From an uncultured Altererythrobacter sp. (GTDB lineage: Bacteria; Pseudomonadota; Alphaproteobacteria; Sphingomonadales; Sphingomonadaceae), in contig CAMPIX010000023.1 of assembly GCA_946886565.1 (NCBI GenBank), forward strand, positions 1-29,013: 29,013 nt of DNA, written 5' to 3'. The translations under genes and the position numbers were made by a program. Of this stretch, positions 16,056-24,646 are shown in pieces. The notes beneath the pieces were generated by a model that saw nothing but the letters and a program-made list of their open reading frames with translations, ran no database searches and was not told where the DNA came from. Numbering within the stretch: the first letter of the stretch is position 1; every line of letters starts with the position of its first letter.

Positions 16056-17342
16056 CTAGCGCTTGCCCATCGGCACGTAGTCGCGCTCGGTCGGACCAGT
16101 GTAGAGCTGGCGGGGGCGGCCGATCACTTGGCCGGGATCGGAGATCATCTCGTTCCACTGCGCGACCCAGCCCACGGTGCGTGCGAGCGCGAACAGCGCG
16201 GTGAACATCGTGGTCGGGAAGCCGATCGCCGAGAGGATGATGCCCGAGTAGAAATCGACGTTCGGGAAGAGCTTCTTTTCCTTGAAGTAATCGTCGGAGA
16301 GCGCGATTTCCTCGAGCCGCAGCGCGGTTTCGAACACCGGGTCCTTGACCTCGAGCGCGTCGAACACCTCGCGCACGGTTTTCTGCATCACCGTCGCGCG
16401 CGGGTCGTAGTTCTTGTACACGCGGTGGCCGAAGCCCATCAGGCGGAACGGGTCGTTCTTGTCCTTCGCCCGCTCGATGTAATGCGGGATGCGGTCGGGG
16501 GTGCCGATTTCCTGCAGCATGTTGAGCGCCGCCTCGTTCGCGCCGCCGTGCGCCGGGCCCCACAGGCAGGCGATGCCCGCCGCGACGCAGGCGAACGGGT
16601 TGGCGCCCGAGGAGCCCGCAAGCCGCACGGTCGAGGTCGAGGCGTTCTGCTCGTGGTCGGCGTGGAGGATGAAGATCCGGTCCATCGCCTTCTCGACCGC
16701 AGGATGCAGCTCGTATTCCTCGGCCGGCACGCCGAAGGTCATGCGCAGGAAGTTGCCGGTATAGCTGAGGTCGTTCTGCGGATAGAGGAACGGCTGCCCG
16801 GTCGAATACTTGTACGCCATCGCGGCGATCGTCGGCATCTTGGCGATCAGCCGGTGGCTCGAGATCTTGCGATGCTCGGGATCGGAGATGTCGGTGCTGT
16901 CGTGGTAGAACGCCGAAAGCGCGCCGACCACGCCGCACATGATCGCCATCGGGTGCGCATCGCGGCGGAAACCGCGGTAGAAGGTCGCAAGCTGCTCGTG
17001 CAGCATCGTGTGGCGGGTGATCGTATAGTTGAAATCGTCGAGCTCTTCCTGCGTCGGCAGCTCGCCGTTCAGCAGCAGGTAGGAAACTTCCATGAAGCTC
17101 GAATGCTCGGCGAGCTGGCCGATCGGGTAGCCGCGATGGAGCAGCACGCCTTCCTCGCCATCGATGTAGGTCAGCGCGCTCTCGCAGCTGGCGGTCGACT
17201 TGTAGCCCGGATCGAAGGTGAAGGCGCCGGTGCTGCCGTAGAGCTTGCGGATGTCGATCACATCGGGACCGACGCTGCCCTCGAGCACCGGGAACTGATG
17301 CGTGGTGCCCTGAAAATCGAGCTTCGCCTGTTTATCCGCCAA
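16056..17342 (-). CDS. gltA: Citrate synthase (type II, hexameric class)
   Basis: The protein has 428 residues. It condenses oxaloacetate with acetyl-CoA to citrate at the entry of the TCA cycle, in the cytoplasm. Catalytic and binding motifs are [10 protein letters not shown] (His230), GPAHGGANE (His265), [12 protein letters not shown] (304-315) and PNVDFYSG with the catalytic Asp. The N-terminal domain extension and length are those of the NADH-sensitive proteobacterial type. The start is TTG: AAGGAG on the coding strand (plus 17350-17355) lies 7 nt upstream and overlaps the gltX stop codon, so gltA is probably translated by reinitiation after gltX. gltX-gltA beside comEC and lexA is a familiar alphaproteobacterial arrangement. 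Confidence 0.98.
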   Translation of the reverse strand: MADKQAKLDFQGTTHQFPVLEGSVGPDVIDIRKLYGSTGAFTFDPGYKSTASCESALTYIDGEEGVLLHRGYPIGQLAEHSSFMEVSYLLLNGELPTQEELDDFNYTITRHTMLHEQLATFYRGFRRDAHPMAIMCGVVGALSAFYHDSTDISDPEHRKISSHRLIAKMPTIAAMAYKYSTGQPFLYPQNDLSYTGNFLRMTFGVPAEEYELHPAVEKAMDRIFILHADHEQNASTSTVRLAGSSGANPFACVAAGIACLWGPAHGGANEAALNMLQEIGTPDRIPHYIERAKDKNDPFRLMGFGHRVYKNYDPRATVMQKTVREVFDALEVKDPVFETALRLEEIALSDDYFKEKKLFPNVDFYSGIILSAIGFPTTMFTALFALARTVGWVAQWNEMISDPGQVIGRPRQLYTGPTERDYVPMGKR

Positions 17343-17353
17343 ATTCGTTCTCC

Positions 17354-18781
17354 TTACCCCTGGTCTGCCGGCGCGGCCTGCGCGTCGAGCCGCGCGAGAG
17401 CCTCTTCCCGTCCGAGCAGGACCAGCACATCGAAAATACCGGGCGACGTGGTTGTCCCGGTGAGCGCCGCGCGCATGGGCTGCGCGAGCTTGCCGAGGCC
17501 CAACCCGAGCTCCTCGGCGAATGATTTGGTAGTGGCTTCGAGCGCTTCGATTGTCCAGTTCTTTTCCGCCCGCAGACGATCGGCGATCTGACCTAAAATT
17601 GCGCGGGCATCGCCCTCTAGCAGCGCCGCGGCCTTCTCGGTCAGCGCGAGCGGACGGGCATTGAACAGGAAGGCTGCGCCCTCGGCCAGCTCGTCGAGAT
17701 CGCGCGCGCGGGTCTTGAGCACCGGCATCGCCCGGGTGAGCAGCGCCTCGTCGGCCTCGGGGCCGATCCGTGGCGCGACCAGGCCCGCAAGCCGCGCGTC
17801 GTCGGCTTCGCGGATATAGTGGCCGTTGAGGTTCTGCAGCTTCTTCAGGTCGAAGCGCGAGGGGCTCTTGCCCACGCCGTCGAGGTCGAACAGCGCGATC
17901 GCCTCGTCGCGCGTGATCTCCTCGCGGTCCCCATGGCCCCAGCCAAGCCGGAGCAGGTAGTTGAACAGCGCCTCGGGCAGGATGCCGAACTCGTCGCGGT
18001 AAGTTTCAGCGCCGAGCGCGCCGTGGCGCTTGGAGAGCTTCGCCCCGTCGCTGCCGTGGATCAGCGGGATGTGGGCATAGACCGGCTCGGGCCAATTCCC
18101 CTCGATCGCATCCATCGCGCGGTAGATCGGCAACTGGCGGAAGGCGTTGTTGAGATGGTCGTCGCCGCGGATCACATGGGTGACGCCCATGTCGTGGTCG
18201 TCGACCACCACCGCGAGCATGTAGGTTGGGGTGCCGTCGGCGCGCAGCAGAACATAGTCGTCGAGCTCGGCGTTGCGCACCGTCACGCGGCCCTGGACGC
18301 GATCGTCGATCGCGGTCTCGCCCTCGTCGGGGGTCTTGAGGCGGACGACGTAGGGCGCGCCGAGCGGGGCGTCGGCCGGATCGCGGTCGCGCCAGCGGCC
18401 GTCGTAGCGCAGCGGCTGCTTCGCGGCGCGCTGCGCGGTGCGCATTTCCTCGAGCTCCTCGGGCGTGGCGTAGCACTTGTAGGCATGACCGGCGGCAAGC
18501 AGTTGCTCGGCGATCTCGACATGGCGCGCGCCGCGTTCGGACTGGAACACGACATCCTCGTCCCAGTCGAGCCCGAGCCAGGCAAGCCCGTCGAGGATCG
18601 CATCGATCGCTTCCGGCGTCGAGCGCTTGCGGTCGGTGTCTTCGATCCGCAGCAGCGCCTTGCCGCCGTGATGGCGGGCGTAAAGCCAGTTGAACAGCGC
18701 GGTGCGCGCGCCGCCGATATGGAGGAATCCGGTCGGCGAAGGGGCGAAGCGCGTCACGACCTGTCCGCTATGGCTTGCCAT
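17354..18781 (-). CDS. gltX: Glutamyl-tRNA synthetase
   Basis: The protein has 475 residues, a class I aminoacyl-tRNA synthetase charging tRNA with glutamate. The HIGH-type motif appears as [18 protein letters not shown] (residues 12-29) and the KMSKS-type loop as [11 protein letters not shown]. The glutamate-binding and tRNA-acceptor parts ([21 protein letters not shown]) are present, followed by a helical anticodon-binding domain. The length is typical. The ATG at 18781 is only 20 bp from the divergent comEC start, so the gltX promoter must lie inside the comEC coding region. gltA follows after 11 nt. Confidence 0.98.
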   Translation of the reverse strand: MASHSGQVVTRFAPSPTGFLHIGGARTALFNWLYARHHGGKALLRIEDTDRKRSTPEAIDAILDGLAWLGLDWDEDVVFQSERGARHVEIAEQLLAAGHAYKCYATPEELEEMRTAQRAAKQPLRYDGRWRDRDPADAPLGAPYVVRLKTPDEGETAIDDRVQGRVTVRNAELDDYVLLRADGTPTYMLAVVVDDHDMGVTHVIRGDDHLNNAFRQLPIYRAMDAIEGNWPEPVYAHIPLIHGSDGAKLSKRHGALGAETYRDEFGILPEALFNYLLRLGWGHGDREEITRDEAIALFDLDGVGKSPSRFDLKKLQNLNGHYIREADDARLAGLVAPRIGPEADEALLTRAMPVLKTRARDLDELAEGAAFLFNARPLALTEKAAALLEGDARAILGQIADRLRAEKNWTIEALEATTKSFAEELGLGLGKLAQPMRAALTGTTTSPGIFDVLVLLGREEALARLDAQAAPADQG

Positions 18782-18801
18782 ATCCTGCCTGTTCCTTTCC
18801 T

Positions 18802-20988
18802 ATGCGGCGCATGGCGACGGGGGTGCCCGAAGTTCCACTGGGGGGCGGGCCCGAGCGGGCCGATGCTGCGGTGCAGCGCAATTGGCGCAGCGCGGGGCGT
18901 TTGTCCAGTGCGGCCGATCGCGCCGAGGCGTTCCTCGCGGCAGCGGGGTTCGACCGCGGGCCGTGGCTGGCGATTGCCTTCGCCGGCGGGATCGCGGCGT
19001 GGTTCTTCCTTTCCGCTCCCTGGCAATGGTTGGCCGCGCTCGGTGGAGCGATGCTGACGGCGACCGCCGCGCAAGCGTTGTGGCGCGACCGCGACGAGCG
19101 GGCGAACCTGAGGCTCGCGGCGGTTTCGCTCGCGATCATGTTCGCCGCGGGGATCGCGGTGGTGTGGCTGCGTTCGGAAACCGTTGGTGCCGAGCCGCTC
19201 GACTGGCCGCGGGTCGAGAGGATCGAGGCGCGCGTGCTCGAGCGGATCGAGCAACCGGCCAAAGGCCGCGTGCGACTCGTTCTCGCTTACCGCGACCCGG
19301 AGGCGGCGCGGGCGCGCAAGGTGCGGGTGAACGTGCCGCTGGAAGCCGACCGGCAGGGCCTGGCCGAAGGCGCGGTGGTGCGGTTGCGCACGCGGCTGAT
19401 GCCGCCCTCGCCGCCGATGCTGCCGGGCGGCTACGATTTCGCGCGCGCGGCATGGTTCGAAGGCTACGCCGCGACCGGCTCGCTGATCGGCGAGGTCGAG
19501 CTGGTGCGGCCTGCGGCTGGCGAGGGCGGGCTGGCACGGGTCCAGCGCGCGCTGGCGGCGCATGTCCGGGGGCAACTCACGGGTTCGCCGGGCGCGATCG
19601 CGGCAGCGTTCGCGAGCGGCGACCGGGGTGCGATCGCCGAAGCCGACGAGGAAGCAATGCGAGACTCCGGCCTCACGCACCTGCTCTCGATCAGCGGGCT
19701 GCACGTCAGCGCGGTGATCGCCGCGGCATACTTCCTCGCGATCAAGCTGCTCGCGCTTTGGCCCTGGCTTGCGCTGCGCGTGCGGCTGCCGGTGCTCGCG
19801 GCGGCGATCGGCGCGGGGGCGGGAGTGGCGTACACTCTGCTGACCGGGGCCGAGGTGCCGACGGTGCGAAGCTGCATCGGCGCGGTGCTGGTGCTGATCG
19901 CGCTGGCGCTCGGGCGCGAGCCGCTCTCGCTGCGGATGGTCGCGGTGGCCGCGATCGCGGTGCTGCTGTTGTGGCCCGAGTCGCTCGTCGGGCCGAGCTT
20001 CCAGATGAGCTTCGCCGCGGTTCTCGCGATCGTCGCGCTGCACACGAGCGGACCGGTGCAGGCGTTCCTCGCGCCGCGCGAGGAGAGCTGGCTTGCACGG
20101 GCGGGGCGGCGTGCGGCGATGCTGCTGCTGACCGGGGTGGTGATCGAGATCGCGCTGATGCCGATCGTGCTGTTCCATTTTCACCGCGCCGGACTCTACG
20201 GGGCGCTGGCGAACATGATCGCCATTCCGCTGGTGACGTTCGTTTCGATGCCGCTGATTGCGCTGGCGCTCGTGCTCGATCTCGTGGGCGCGGGTGCGCC
20301 GGCGTGGTGGCTGGCGGGCAAGTCGCTCGAGCTGCTGCTGGGAATCGCGCACTTCACCGCCGGACAACCGGGCGCGGTGAAGCTCGCGCCGCAGATGGGG
20401 CTCGGGACGATCGCGCTGTTCGTCGCCGGCGGCTTGTGGCTGGCGCTGTGGCGCGGGAGAGCGCGGCTGCTCGGGTTTGGCCCGGTGGCGCTCGGCGTGC
20501 TGCTGCTGGTCGCCACTCCGACGCCCGATGTGCTGATCTCGGGCGACGGCCGGCATGTCGGGATCGCGGGCGAGGACGAGCGGTTGCTGATGCTGCGCGA
20601 CAGCCGCAGCGACTATGCGCGCGACAACCTGCTCGAAATGGCCGCGCTGGAGGGCGAGCCGGTGCCGCTCGACCGCTGGCCCGAGGCGCGGTGCAGCCGC
20701 GATTTCTGCGTACTCACCATCGAGCGCGGCGGCGAGAGCTGGTCGCTGCTGATGGCGCGCAGCCGCGACATGGTGGAGGAACGCGCGCTCGCTGCGGCCT
20801 GCGACCGTGCCGACATCGTCGTCGCCGACCGCTTCCTGCCGCGCTCGTGCCAACCGCGCTGGCTCAAGGCCGACCGCCGCCTGCTCGAGCGGACCGGAGG
20901 ACTGGCGTTATACCTCGACGAGCCGCGAATGACCGCAGTGGCCGAAAGTCAGGGCGAGCACGGTTGGTGGCAGGGCGAGGAGCGCTAG
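18802..20988 (+). CDS. comEC: ComEC/Rec2 family DNA-uptake channel protein
   Basis: The protein has 728 residues from ATG 18802. ComEC forms the inner-membrane channel through which single-stranded DNA enters during transformation. Order: two or three N-terminal helices, a DUF4131-type OB-like domain (about residues 125-245), then the competence domain of many helices with the signature DSGLTHLLSISGLHVSA and LTGAEVPTVRSCIGA. The C-terminal 170 residues occupy the place of the metallo-beta-lactamase domain, but no HxHxDH motif is visible (DVLISGDGRHVGI, VVADRFLPRSC instead). This loss is usual in alphaproteobacteria. In-frame starts at 18775 and 18811 are possible; none has a good Shine-Dalgarno. 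Whether the organism is competent cannot be told from this gene. Confidence 0.92.
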   Translation: MRRMATGVPEVPLGGGPERADAAVQRNWRSAGRLSSAADRAEAFLAAAGFDRGPWLAIAFAGGIAAWFFLSAPWQWLAALGGAMLTATAAQALWRDRDERANLRLAAVSLAIMFAAGIAVVWLRSETVGAEPLDWPRVERIEARVLERIEQPAKGRVRLVLAYRDPEAARARKVRVNVPLEADRQGLAEGAVVRLRTRLMPPSPPMLPGGYDFARAAWFEGYAATGSLIGEVELVRPAAGEGGLARVQRALAAHVRGQLTGSPGAIAAAFASGDRGAIAEADEEAMRDSGLTHLLSISGLHVSAVIAAAYFLAIKLLALWPWLALRVRLPVLAAAIGAGAGVAYTLLTGAEVPTVRSCIGAVLVLIALALGREPLSLRMVAVAAIAVLLLWPESLVGPSFQMSFAAVLAIVALHTSGPVQAFLAPREESWLARAGRRAAMLLLTGVVIEIALMPIVLFHFHRAGLYGALANMIAIPLVTFVSMPLIALALVLDLVGAGAPAWWLAGKSLELLLGIAHFTAGQPGAVKLAPQMGLGTIALFVAGGLWLALWRGRARLLGFGPVALGVLLLVATPTPDVLISGDGRHVGIAGEDERLLMLRDSRSDYARDNLLEMAALEGEPVPLDRWPEARCSRDFCVLTIERGGESWSLLMARSRDMVEERALAAACDRADIVVADRFLPRSCQPRWLKADRRLLERTGGLALYLDEPRMTAVAESQGEHGWWQGEER

Positions 20989-21006
20989 TAGCCCTGTCCC
21001 GCGCGC

Positions 21007-21702
21007 TCAGTGATACCGGCGCAGCAGACCCGAGAGCTTGCCCTGCACCTGCACCTCGTCGGGGCGATAGATTTGCGGATAGTAGGCGCCGTTCGCCGGG
21101 TCGAGCCGGATCATGCCGTTCTCGCGCCGCAGGTACTTGAGCGTCGCTTCCTCGTTGCGCACGAGCGCGACCACGATCTCGCCGTCACGCGCGACGTCGG
21201 TGCGGCGCACGAGCGCGAAGTCGCCATCGAATATCCCCGCCTCGATCATCGAATCGCCCGATACCTCGAGCGCGTAGTGCTCGCCCGGCCCGAGCAGCGC
21301 GGCGGGAACGGGCAGACTGCTCTGTCCCTCGAGCGCCTCGATCGGCGCGCCAGCGGCGATGCGGCCGTGGAGCGGCACCTCGACCACGTCGTTAGCCGGT
21401 TCCCGATGGACGGCGGCGGCGCGGCGCAGGTCGACAACGTTGTCATGCGTCTGTGCGTTCTGGGGCTTGCGCGCGGCAGGGGTCGAATCCTCGGGCTGCC
21501 GCAGGACTTCGAGCGCGCGGGCGCGGTTGGGCAGGCGGCGGATGAAGCCGCGCTCCTCGAGCGCAGAGATCAGGCGGTGCACGCCCGACTTGCTCTTGAG
21601 ATCGAGCGCTTCCTTCATCTCCTCGAACGAGGGCGAAATGCCGGTCTCCTCCAGCCGCTGCTGGATGAAGCGGATCAGCTCGTGCTGCTTGGCCGTCAGC
21701 AT
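21007..21702 (-). CDS. lexA: LexA repressor (SOS master regulator)
   Basis: The protein has 231 residues. It represses DNA-damage genes and cleaves itself when RecA filaments form. The N-terminal winged helix-turn-helix is at about residues 1-65 ([20 protein letters not shown] is the recognition region), followed by a linker rich in Ala/Pro/Gln. The C-terminal S24 peptidase domain has the Ala117-Gly118 cleavage site (RIAAGAP), Ser151 (SGDSM) and Lys189 (EEATLKY). The start at 21702 gives the classic [10 protein letters not shown]-terminus with AGGGAG 9 nt upstream; an open extension to 21762 would run through the SOS box and is rejected. It ends tail to tail with comEC, 18 bp apart. Confidence 0.98.
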   Translation of the reverse strand: MLTAKQHELIRFIQQRLEETGISPSFEEMKEALDLKSKSGVHRLISALEERGFIRRLPNRARALEVLRQPEDSTPAARKPQNAQTHDNVVDLRRAAAVHREPANDVVEVPLHGRIAAGAPIEALEGQSSLPVPAALLGPGEHYALEVSGDSMIEAGIFDGDFALVRRTDVARDGEIVVALVRNEEATLKYLRRENGMIRLDPANGAYYPQIYRPDEVQVQGKLSGLLRRYH

Positions 21703-21745
21703 GGCGAAAACTCCCTGGTCGCCTGACACGATCGTGCGCGGACGC

Positions 21746-21760
21746 GAACGAATGCGGAAC
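21746..21760 (-). promoter_or_regulatory. SOS box (LexA operator) of lexA
   Basis: The plus strand reads GAAC, seven bases, GAAC (21746-21749 and 21757-21760), which is GTTC-N7-GTTC in the direction of lexA. This direct repeat is the established alphaproteobacterial LexA operator. It lies 44 bp upstream of the lexA ATG and just downstream of the putative -10, as expected for autorepression. Confidence 0.9.
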
Positions 21761-21788
21761 AATTAGGCAACCGAATGGCGCAAGTCAA
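21760..21788 (-). promoter_or_regulatory. Probable lexA promoter
   Basis: On the minus strand TTGACT (plus 21783-21788, overlapping the moeA stop) is followed after 17 bp by TAATTG (plus 21760-21765). The -35 matches the sigma-70 consensus at five of six positions; the -10 is poor. The SOS box begins within or right after the -10. A separate promoter here would let lexA respond to damage independently of the upstream trp-moa genes. Confidence 0.5.
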
Positions 21789-22948
21789 GCAATTGCGCCA
21801 TTCTCGAGGCGATAGACCGGAACATCCGTTCCCGCTTTCGCCCCGGAGCAGTGCGCCGGACGCCAGATCAGCGCATCGGCGCGCGCAAGCTGGGCGAGGA
21901 GGCTCGAGTCGCGGCGGAGGATCGGCTCGACGCCGTCGGGCCGGCGAATCGCGCGCAGGAACTCGCCGCGCTCGCCGCCCGGCGGCAGGTCGGCGGTACA
22001 GCGTATCGGTTCGCCCCGCGGCAAGGGGTCGCCAGCGCCGAGCATCCGCCGGAGCGCGGGCAGGGCGAAGAGGAAGCCGGTGACGTAGGCCGACACGGGA
22101 TTGCCCGGCAGCCCCAGCACCAGCGCCGCGCCTCGCCGCGCGACGAGCAACGGCTTGCCCGGCCGGATCGCGACGCGCCAGAAGGCGATCTCGGCGCCCC
22201 AGGCCTCGAGCGCAGGGCGCACGAGGTCGTGATCGCCGACCGAGGCCCCGCCGCTGGTGACGACGAGGTCGCAGTCCTCGCACTGCCCGAGCGCCTCGGC
22301 GAGCGCGGTGCGATCGTCGGGCACCGGGCCGATCCGGCGGACCTCGCACGGCAGACCCGCCATTATCGCGGCGAGCATCGCGCCGTTGGTCGCCGGGGTC
22401 GAGCCGTCGACCAGTTCGTCGCCGCAATCGAGCACCGCGACGCGCGGCGTGCGGGGAACCGCGAGCGCGTCAGCCCCGGCGGCGAGCGCGAGTGCAATCT
22501 GCGGCGCGCCGAGCCGCGATCCGGTGGGCAGCAAGACGTCGCCTTGCCGGAAGTCTATGCCTTGCCGCCGGATATGCGCGCCAAGGTCGGGCCAGGGGCC
22601 GGAGAGCTGGTCGCCCTCGCGCTTGGCGTTTTCCTGGATCAGAACCCGGTCGGCCCCCTCGGGCACGACCGCGCCGGTCGAGATGCGCGCTGCCTTGGCC
22701 GGGCCGAGCACGGCAGCGAAGGGCGCGCCGCAGCGGCTTTCGCCCATCACGGTCCACGGGCCTTCGCCTGCGAGCGCGTAGCCGTCCATCGCGGACAAGT
22801 CGGCCGCGGGCTGGGTGCGCGCGGCGACGAGCGGTTCGGCGAGGTAGCGGTCGTGCGCCTGTTCGGCGGCGACATGCTCGACCGGCAAGGGGTCGACGAG
22901 GGCGAGCAGCCGCGCCCAGGCTTCCTCGAGCGGGATCGGCGAGGTCAT
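21785..22948 (-). CDS. moeA: Molybdopterin molybdotransferase
   Basis: The protein has 387 residues. It inserts molybdate into adenylylated molybdopterin, the last common step of molybdenum cofactor synthesis, in the cytoplasm. Motifs in order: QPAADLSAMDGYAL near residues 46-59, ISTGAVVPEGADRVLIQE, the MoCF/MogA-like domain with VVTSGGASVGDHD, PGKPLLVARRG and LGLPGNPVSAYV, and a C-terminal beta domain. The usual STGDEL segment reads DCGDEL. The start is 10 nt after the moaC stop, so the two genes form one unit. The last codons overlap the putative lexA -35 element. Confidence 0.96.
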   Translation of the reverse strand: MTSPIPLEEAWARLLALVDPLPVEHVAAEQAHDRYLAEPLVAARTQPAADLSAMDGYALAGEGPWTVMGESRCGAPFAAVLGPAKAARISTGAVVPEGADRVLIQENAKREGDQLSGPWPDLGAHIRRQGIDFRQGDVLLPTGSRLGAPQIALALAAGADALAVPRTPRVAVLDCGDELVDGSTPATNGAMLAAIMAGLPCEVRRIGPVPDDRTALAEALGQCEDCDLVVTSGGASVGDHDLVRPALEAWGAEIAFWRVAIRPGKPLLVARRGAALVLGLPGNPVSAYVTGFLFALPALRRMLGAGDPLPRGEPIRCTADLPPGGERGEFLRAIRRPDGVEPILRRDSSLLAQLARADALIWRPAHCSGAKAGTDVPVYRLENGAIA

Positions 22949-22958
22949 TCGCTGCCGA

Positions 22959-23435
22959 TCACTCGGGCGCGCGCCAGTCGCCCGACTTGCCGCCGGTCTT
23001 CTCGAGCAGGCGGACGCCCTCGATCGTCATGTCCTTCTGCACCGCCTTGGCCATGTCGTAGATCGTGAGCAATGCGACCGAAGCCCCTGTCAACGCTTCC
23101 ATTTCCACGCCCGTCCGGCCGGTCAGTGCGGCGCGGGCGGTGGCCCGCAGGCCATCCTCCTCGAATGCGAAGTCGATCGTCACCGCGTCGAGCGCGAGCG
23201 GGTGGCAGAGCGGGATCAGCTCGCCGGTCTTCTTCGCCGCCATGATCCCCGCGATGCGCGCGGCGGCGAGCACGTCGCCCTTGGGCAGATCGCCATCGCG
23301 GATCGCGGCGAGCGTGGCGGGCCGCATCGCGATGCGGCCGGTGGCGGTGGCCGAACGCGCGGTCTCGGGCTTGCCGCCGACATCGACCATCCGCGCAGCG
23401 CCCGATTCGTCGAGGTGGGTGAGCTTGCCGTTCAT
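22959..23435 (-). CDS. moaC: Cyclic pyranopterin monophosphate synthase
   Basis: The protein has 158 residues. With MoaA (not in this window) it converts GTP to cyclic pyranopterin monophosphate, the first step of molybdopterin synthesis. Key residues are visible at near E. coli numbering: Lys51 (PKGDV), His78 (PLCHPL), Asp128 and Lys131 ([11 protein letters not shown]). The N-terminus [14 protein letters not shown] is typical. CAGGAAAG lies upstream of the ATG. A 169-bp gap separates it from trpC, so it may have its own promoter. Confidence 0.97.
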   Translation of the reverse strand: MNGKLTHLDESGAARMVDVGGKPETARSATATGRIAMRPATLAAIRDGDLPKGDVLAAARIAGIMAAKKTGELIPLCHPLALDAVTIDFAFEEDGLRATARAALTGRTGVEMEALTGASVALLTIYDMAKAVQKDMTIEGVRLLEKTGGKSGDWRAPE

Positions 23436-23604
23436 CTAACCAGCGACTTTCCTGTTAGACATGGACCACATGTTACACAGTCCTGCTGCAAAAAAGTCTG
23501 CCCCGCTCAACGGTTCGGCAACGACGCGACGAGGGGGATTGGCGAGGTTCACGCGGCGAGCCTGCCAGAACCCGCGCGTGTAGGAAAGTTCAGCCCCGAA
23601 AGTC
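23436..23604. other. Non-coding gap between trpC and moaC
   Basis: The 169 bp hold no credible gene. On the minus strand a short imperfect GC hairpin (about plus 23499-23519) is followed by six T (plus 23490-23495), a weak candidate for a trpC terminator. Nearer moaC is an imperfect inverted repeat (GTTAGACATG and CATGTTAC at about 23453-23477), which could be an operator. I found no clear -35/-10 pair and no known molybdenum-sensing motif. Confidence 0.4.
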
Positions 23605-24390
23605 TCAACCCCAGAGCAGCGCGCGGGTTGCCGCCTCGACGTCGTGCTGTCGCATCAGGCTCTCGCCGACGAGGAAGCAGCGTACGCCCGCGGCGGCGAG
23701 GCGCTGGCAGTCCGCGTGGCTCGCGATGCCGCTCTCGCCGACCAGCAGCGCGCCGTCGGGAGCGAGCGGGGCGAGCCGTTCGGTCGTGGCAAGATCGGCG
23801 CGGAAGGTCTTGAGATCGCGATTGTTTATCCCGATGAGCCGCGAGCGAAGGCGCGCGGCGCGCTCCATCTCGGCCTCGTCGTGGACCTCGACCAGCACGT
23901 CCATTCCGCGCTCGATCGCGGCGGCCTCGATCTCGGCCATCAGCGCATCGTCGAGCGCGGCGACGATGATGAGGATCGCGTCGGCCCCGATCGCGCGCGC
24001 CTCGGCGACCTGCCACGGATCGACCATGAAGTCCTTGCGCAGCACCGGCAGGTCGCTCGCCGCGCGCGCGTCCGTCAGATAGTCCTCGTGGCCCTGGAAG
24101 TACGGCGCATCGGTCAGCACCGAGAGGCACGCCGCGCCGCCACCCTGATAGGCGAGCGCGTGCTCTGCCGGACGAAAATCGTCGCGGATCAAGCCCTTGG
24201 AGGGGGAGGCTTTCTTGATTTCGGCGATCAGCCCGAAGCCCTCGCGCGCCTTGGCGGCAAGCGCTTCGGCGAACCCGCGCGGCGGCGTGACGTCACTTGC
24301 TGCGCGGTCGAGATCGTCGAGCGTCGCCAGCGCCTTGCGCGCGGCGACCTCCTCGCTCTTGGTGGCGCAGATTTCGTCGAGCTTGTTCAT
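23605..24390 (-). CDS. trpC: Indole-3-glycerol phosphate synthase
   Basis: The protein has 261 residues, a TIM-barrel enzyme that closes the indole ring from CdRP in tryptophan synthesis. Motifs: the N-terminal family start [34 protein letters not shown] with the catalytic Lys, the Glu in [40 protein letters not shown] and LLVGESGI. It is a single-function enzyme (no TrpF fusion), as usual in alphaproteobacteria. It is separated from trpD by a 202-bp inverted-repeat element, although the two are normally adjacent or overlapping. Confidence 0.98.
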   Translation of the reverse strand: MNKLDEICATKSEEVAARKALATLDDLDRAASDVTPPRGFAEALAAKAREGFGLIAEIKKASPSKGLIRDDFRPAEHALAYQGGGAACLSVLTDAPYFQGHEDYLTDARAASDLPVLRKDFMVDPWQVAEARAIGADAILIIVAALDDALMAEIEAAAIERGMDVLVEVHDEAEMERAARLRSRLIGINNRDLKTFRADLATTERLAPLAPDGALLVGESGIASHADCQRLAAAGVRCFLVGESLMRQHDVEAATRALLWG

Positions 24391-24442
24391 TTGCTGTGCC
24401 TATGGCTGGTGGCCGGGTGGGTGTCGATGTGGGATTTTTTTG

Positions 24443-24644
24443 GGTTCACGCAGAGGCCGCGGAGAAGAAAATGCGCAGAGATCGCAGAGGGGTTTTGCCT
24501 TACCGGCTGTTATGCGCTCCCGCGAAGCGGCCTCATTGTTGCGACGCTTGAATCGTGATGCCGCTTCGCGGAGGAAGAATTGCTGTTTCCGCACGCGCTC
24601 TGCGTCCTCTGCGCATTTTCTTCTCTGCGGCCTCTGCGCGAACC
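24443..24644. repeat. 202-bp nested inverted-repeat (MITE-like) element between trpD and trpC
   Basis: The outer arms 24443-24489 and 24598-24644 are inverted copies matching at 43 of 47 positions. They are built from CGCAGAG-type units with a GAGAAGAAAATGCGCAGAG core. Inside, CCGCGAAGCGGC (24520-24531) and its exact complement (24560-24571) form a second 12-bp stem with a 28-nt loop. There is no reading frame for a transposase. The element ends 2 nt after the trpD stop. The CGCAGAG style of repeat is one I associate with sphingomonad genomes. Confidence 0.85.
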
Positions 24645-24646
24645 AA

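Noticed and set aside
18754..20853. 699-codon open frame antisense to comEC
   Set aside because: No recognisable domain, biased composition, and fully covered by comEC.
24443..24644. CRISPR-like or tandem-repeat array from the CGCAGAG units
   Set aside because: The units are short, irregular and arranged as one inverted pair, not as regularly spaced direct repeats with spacers.
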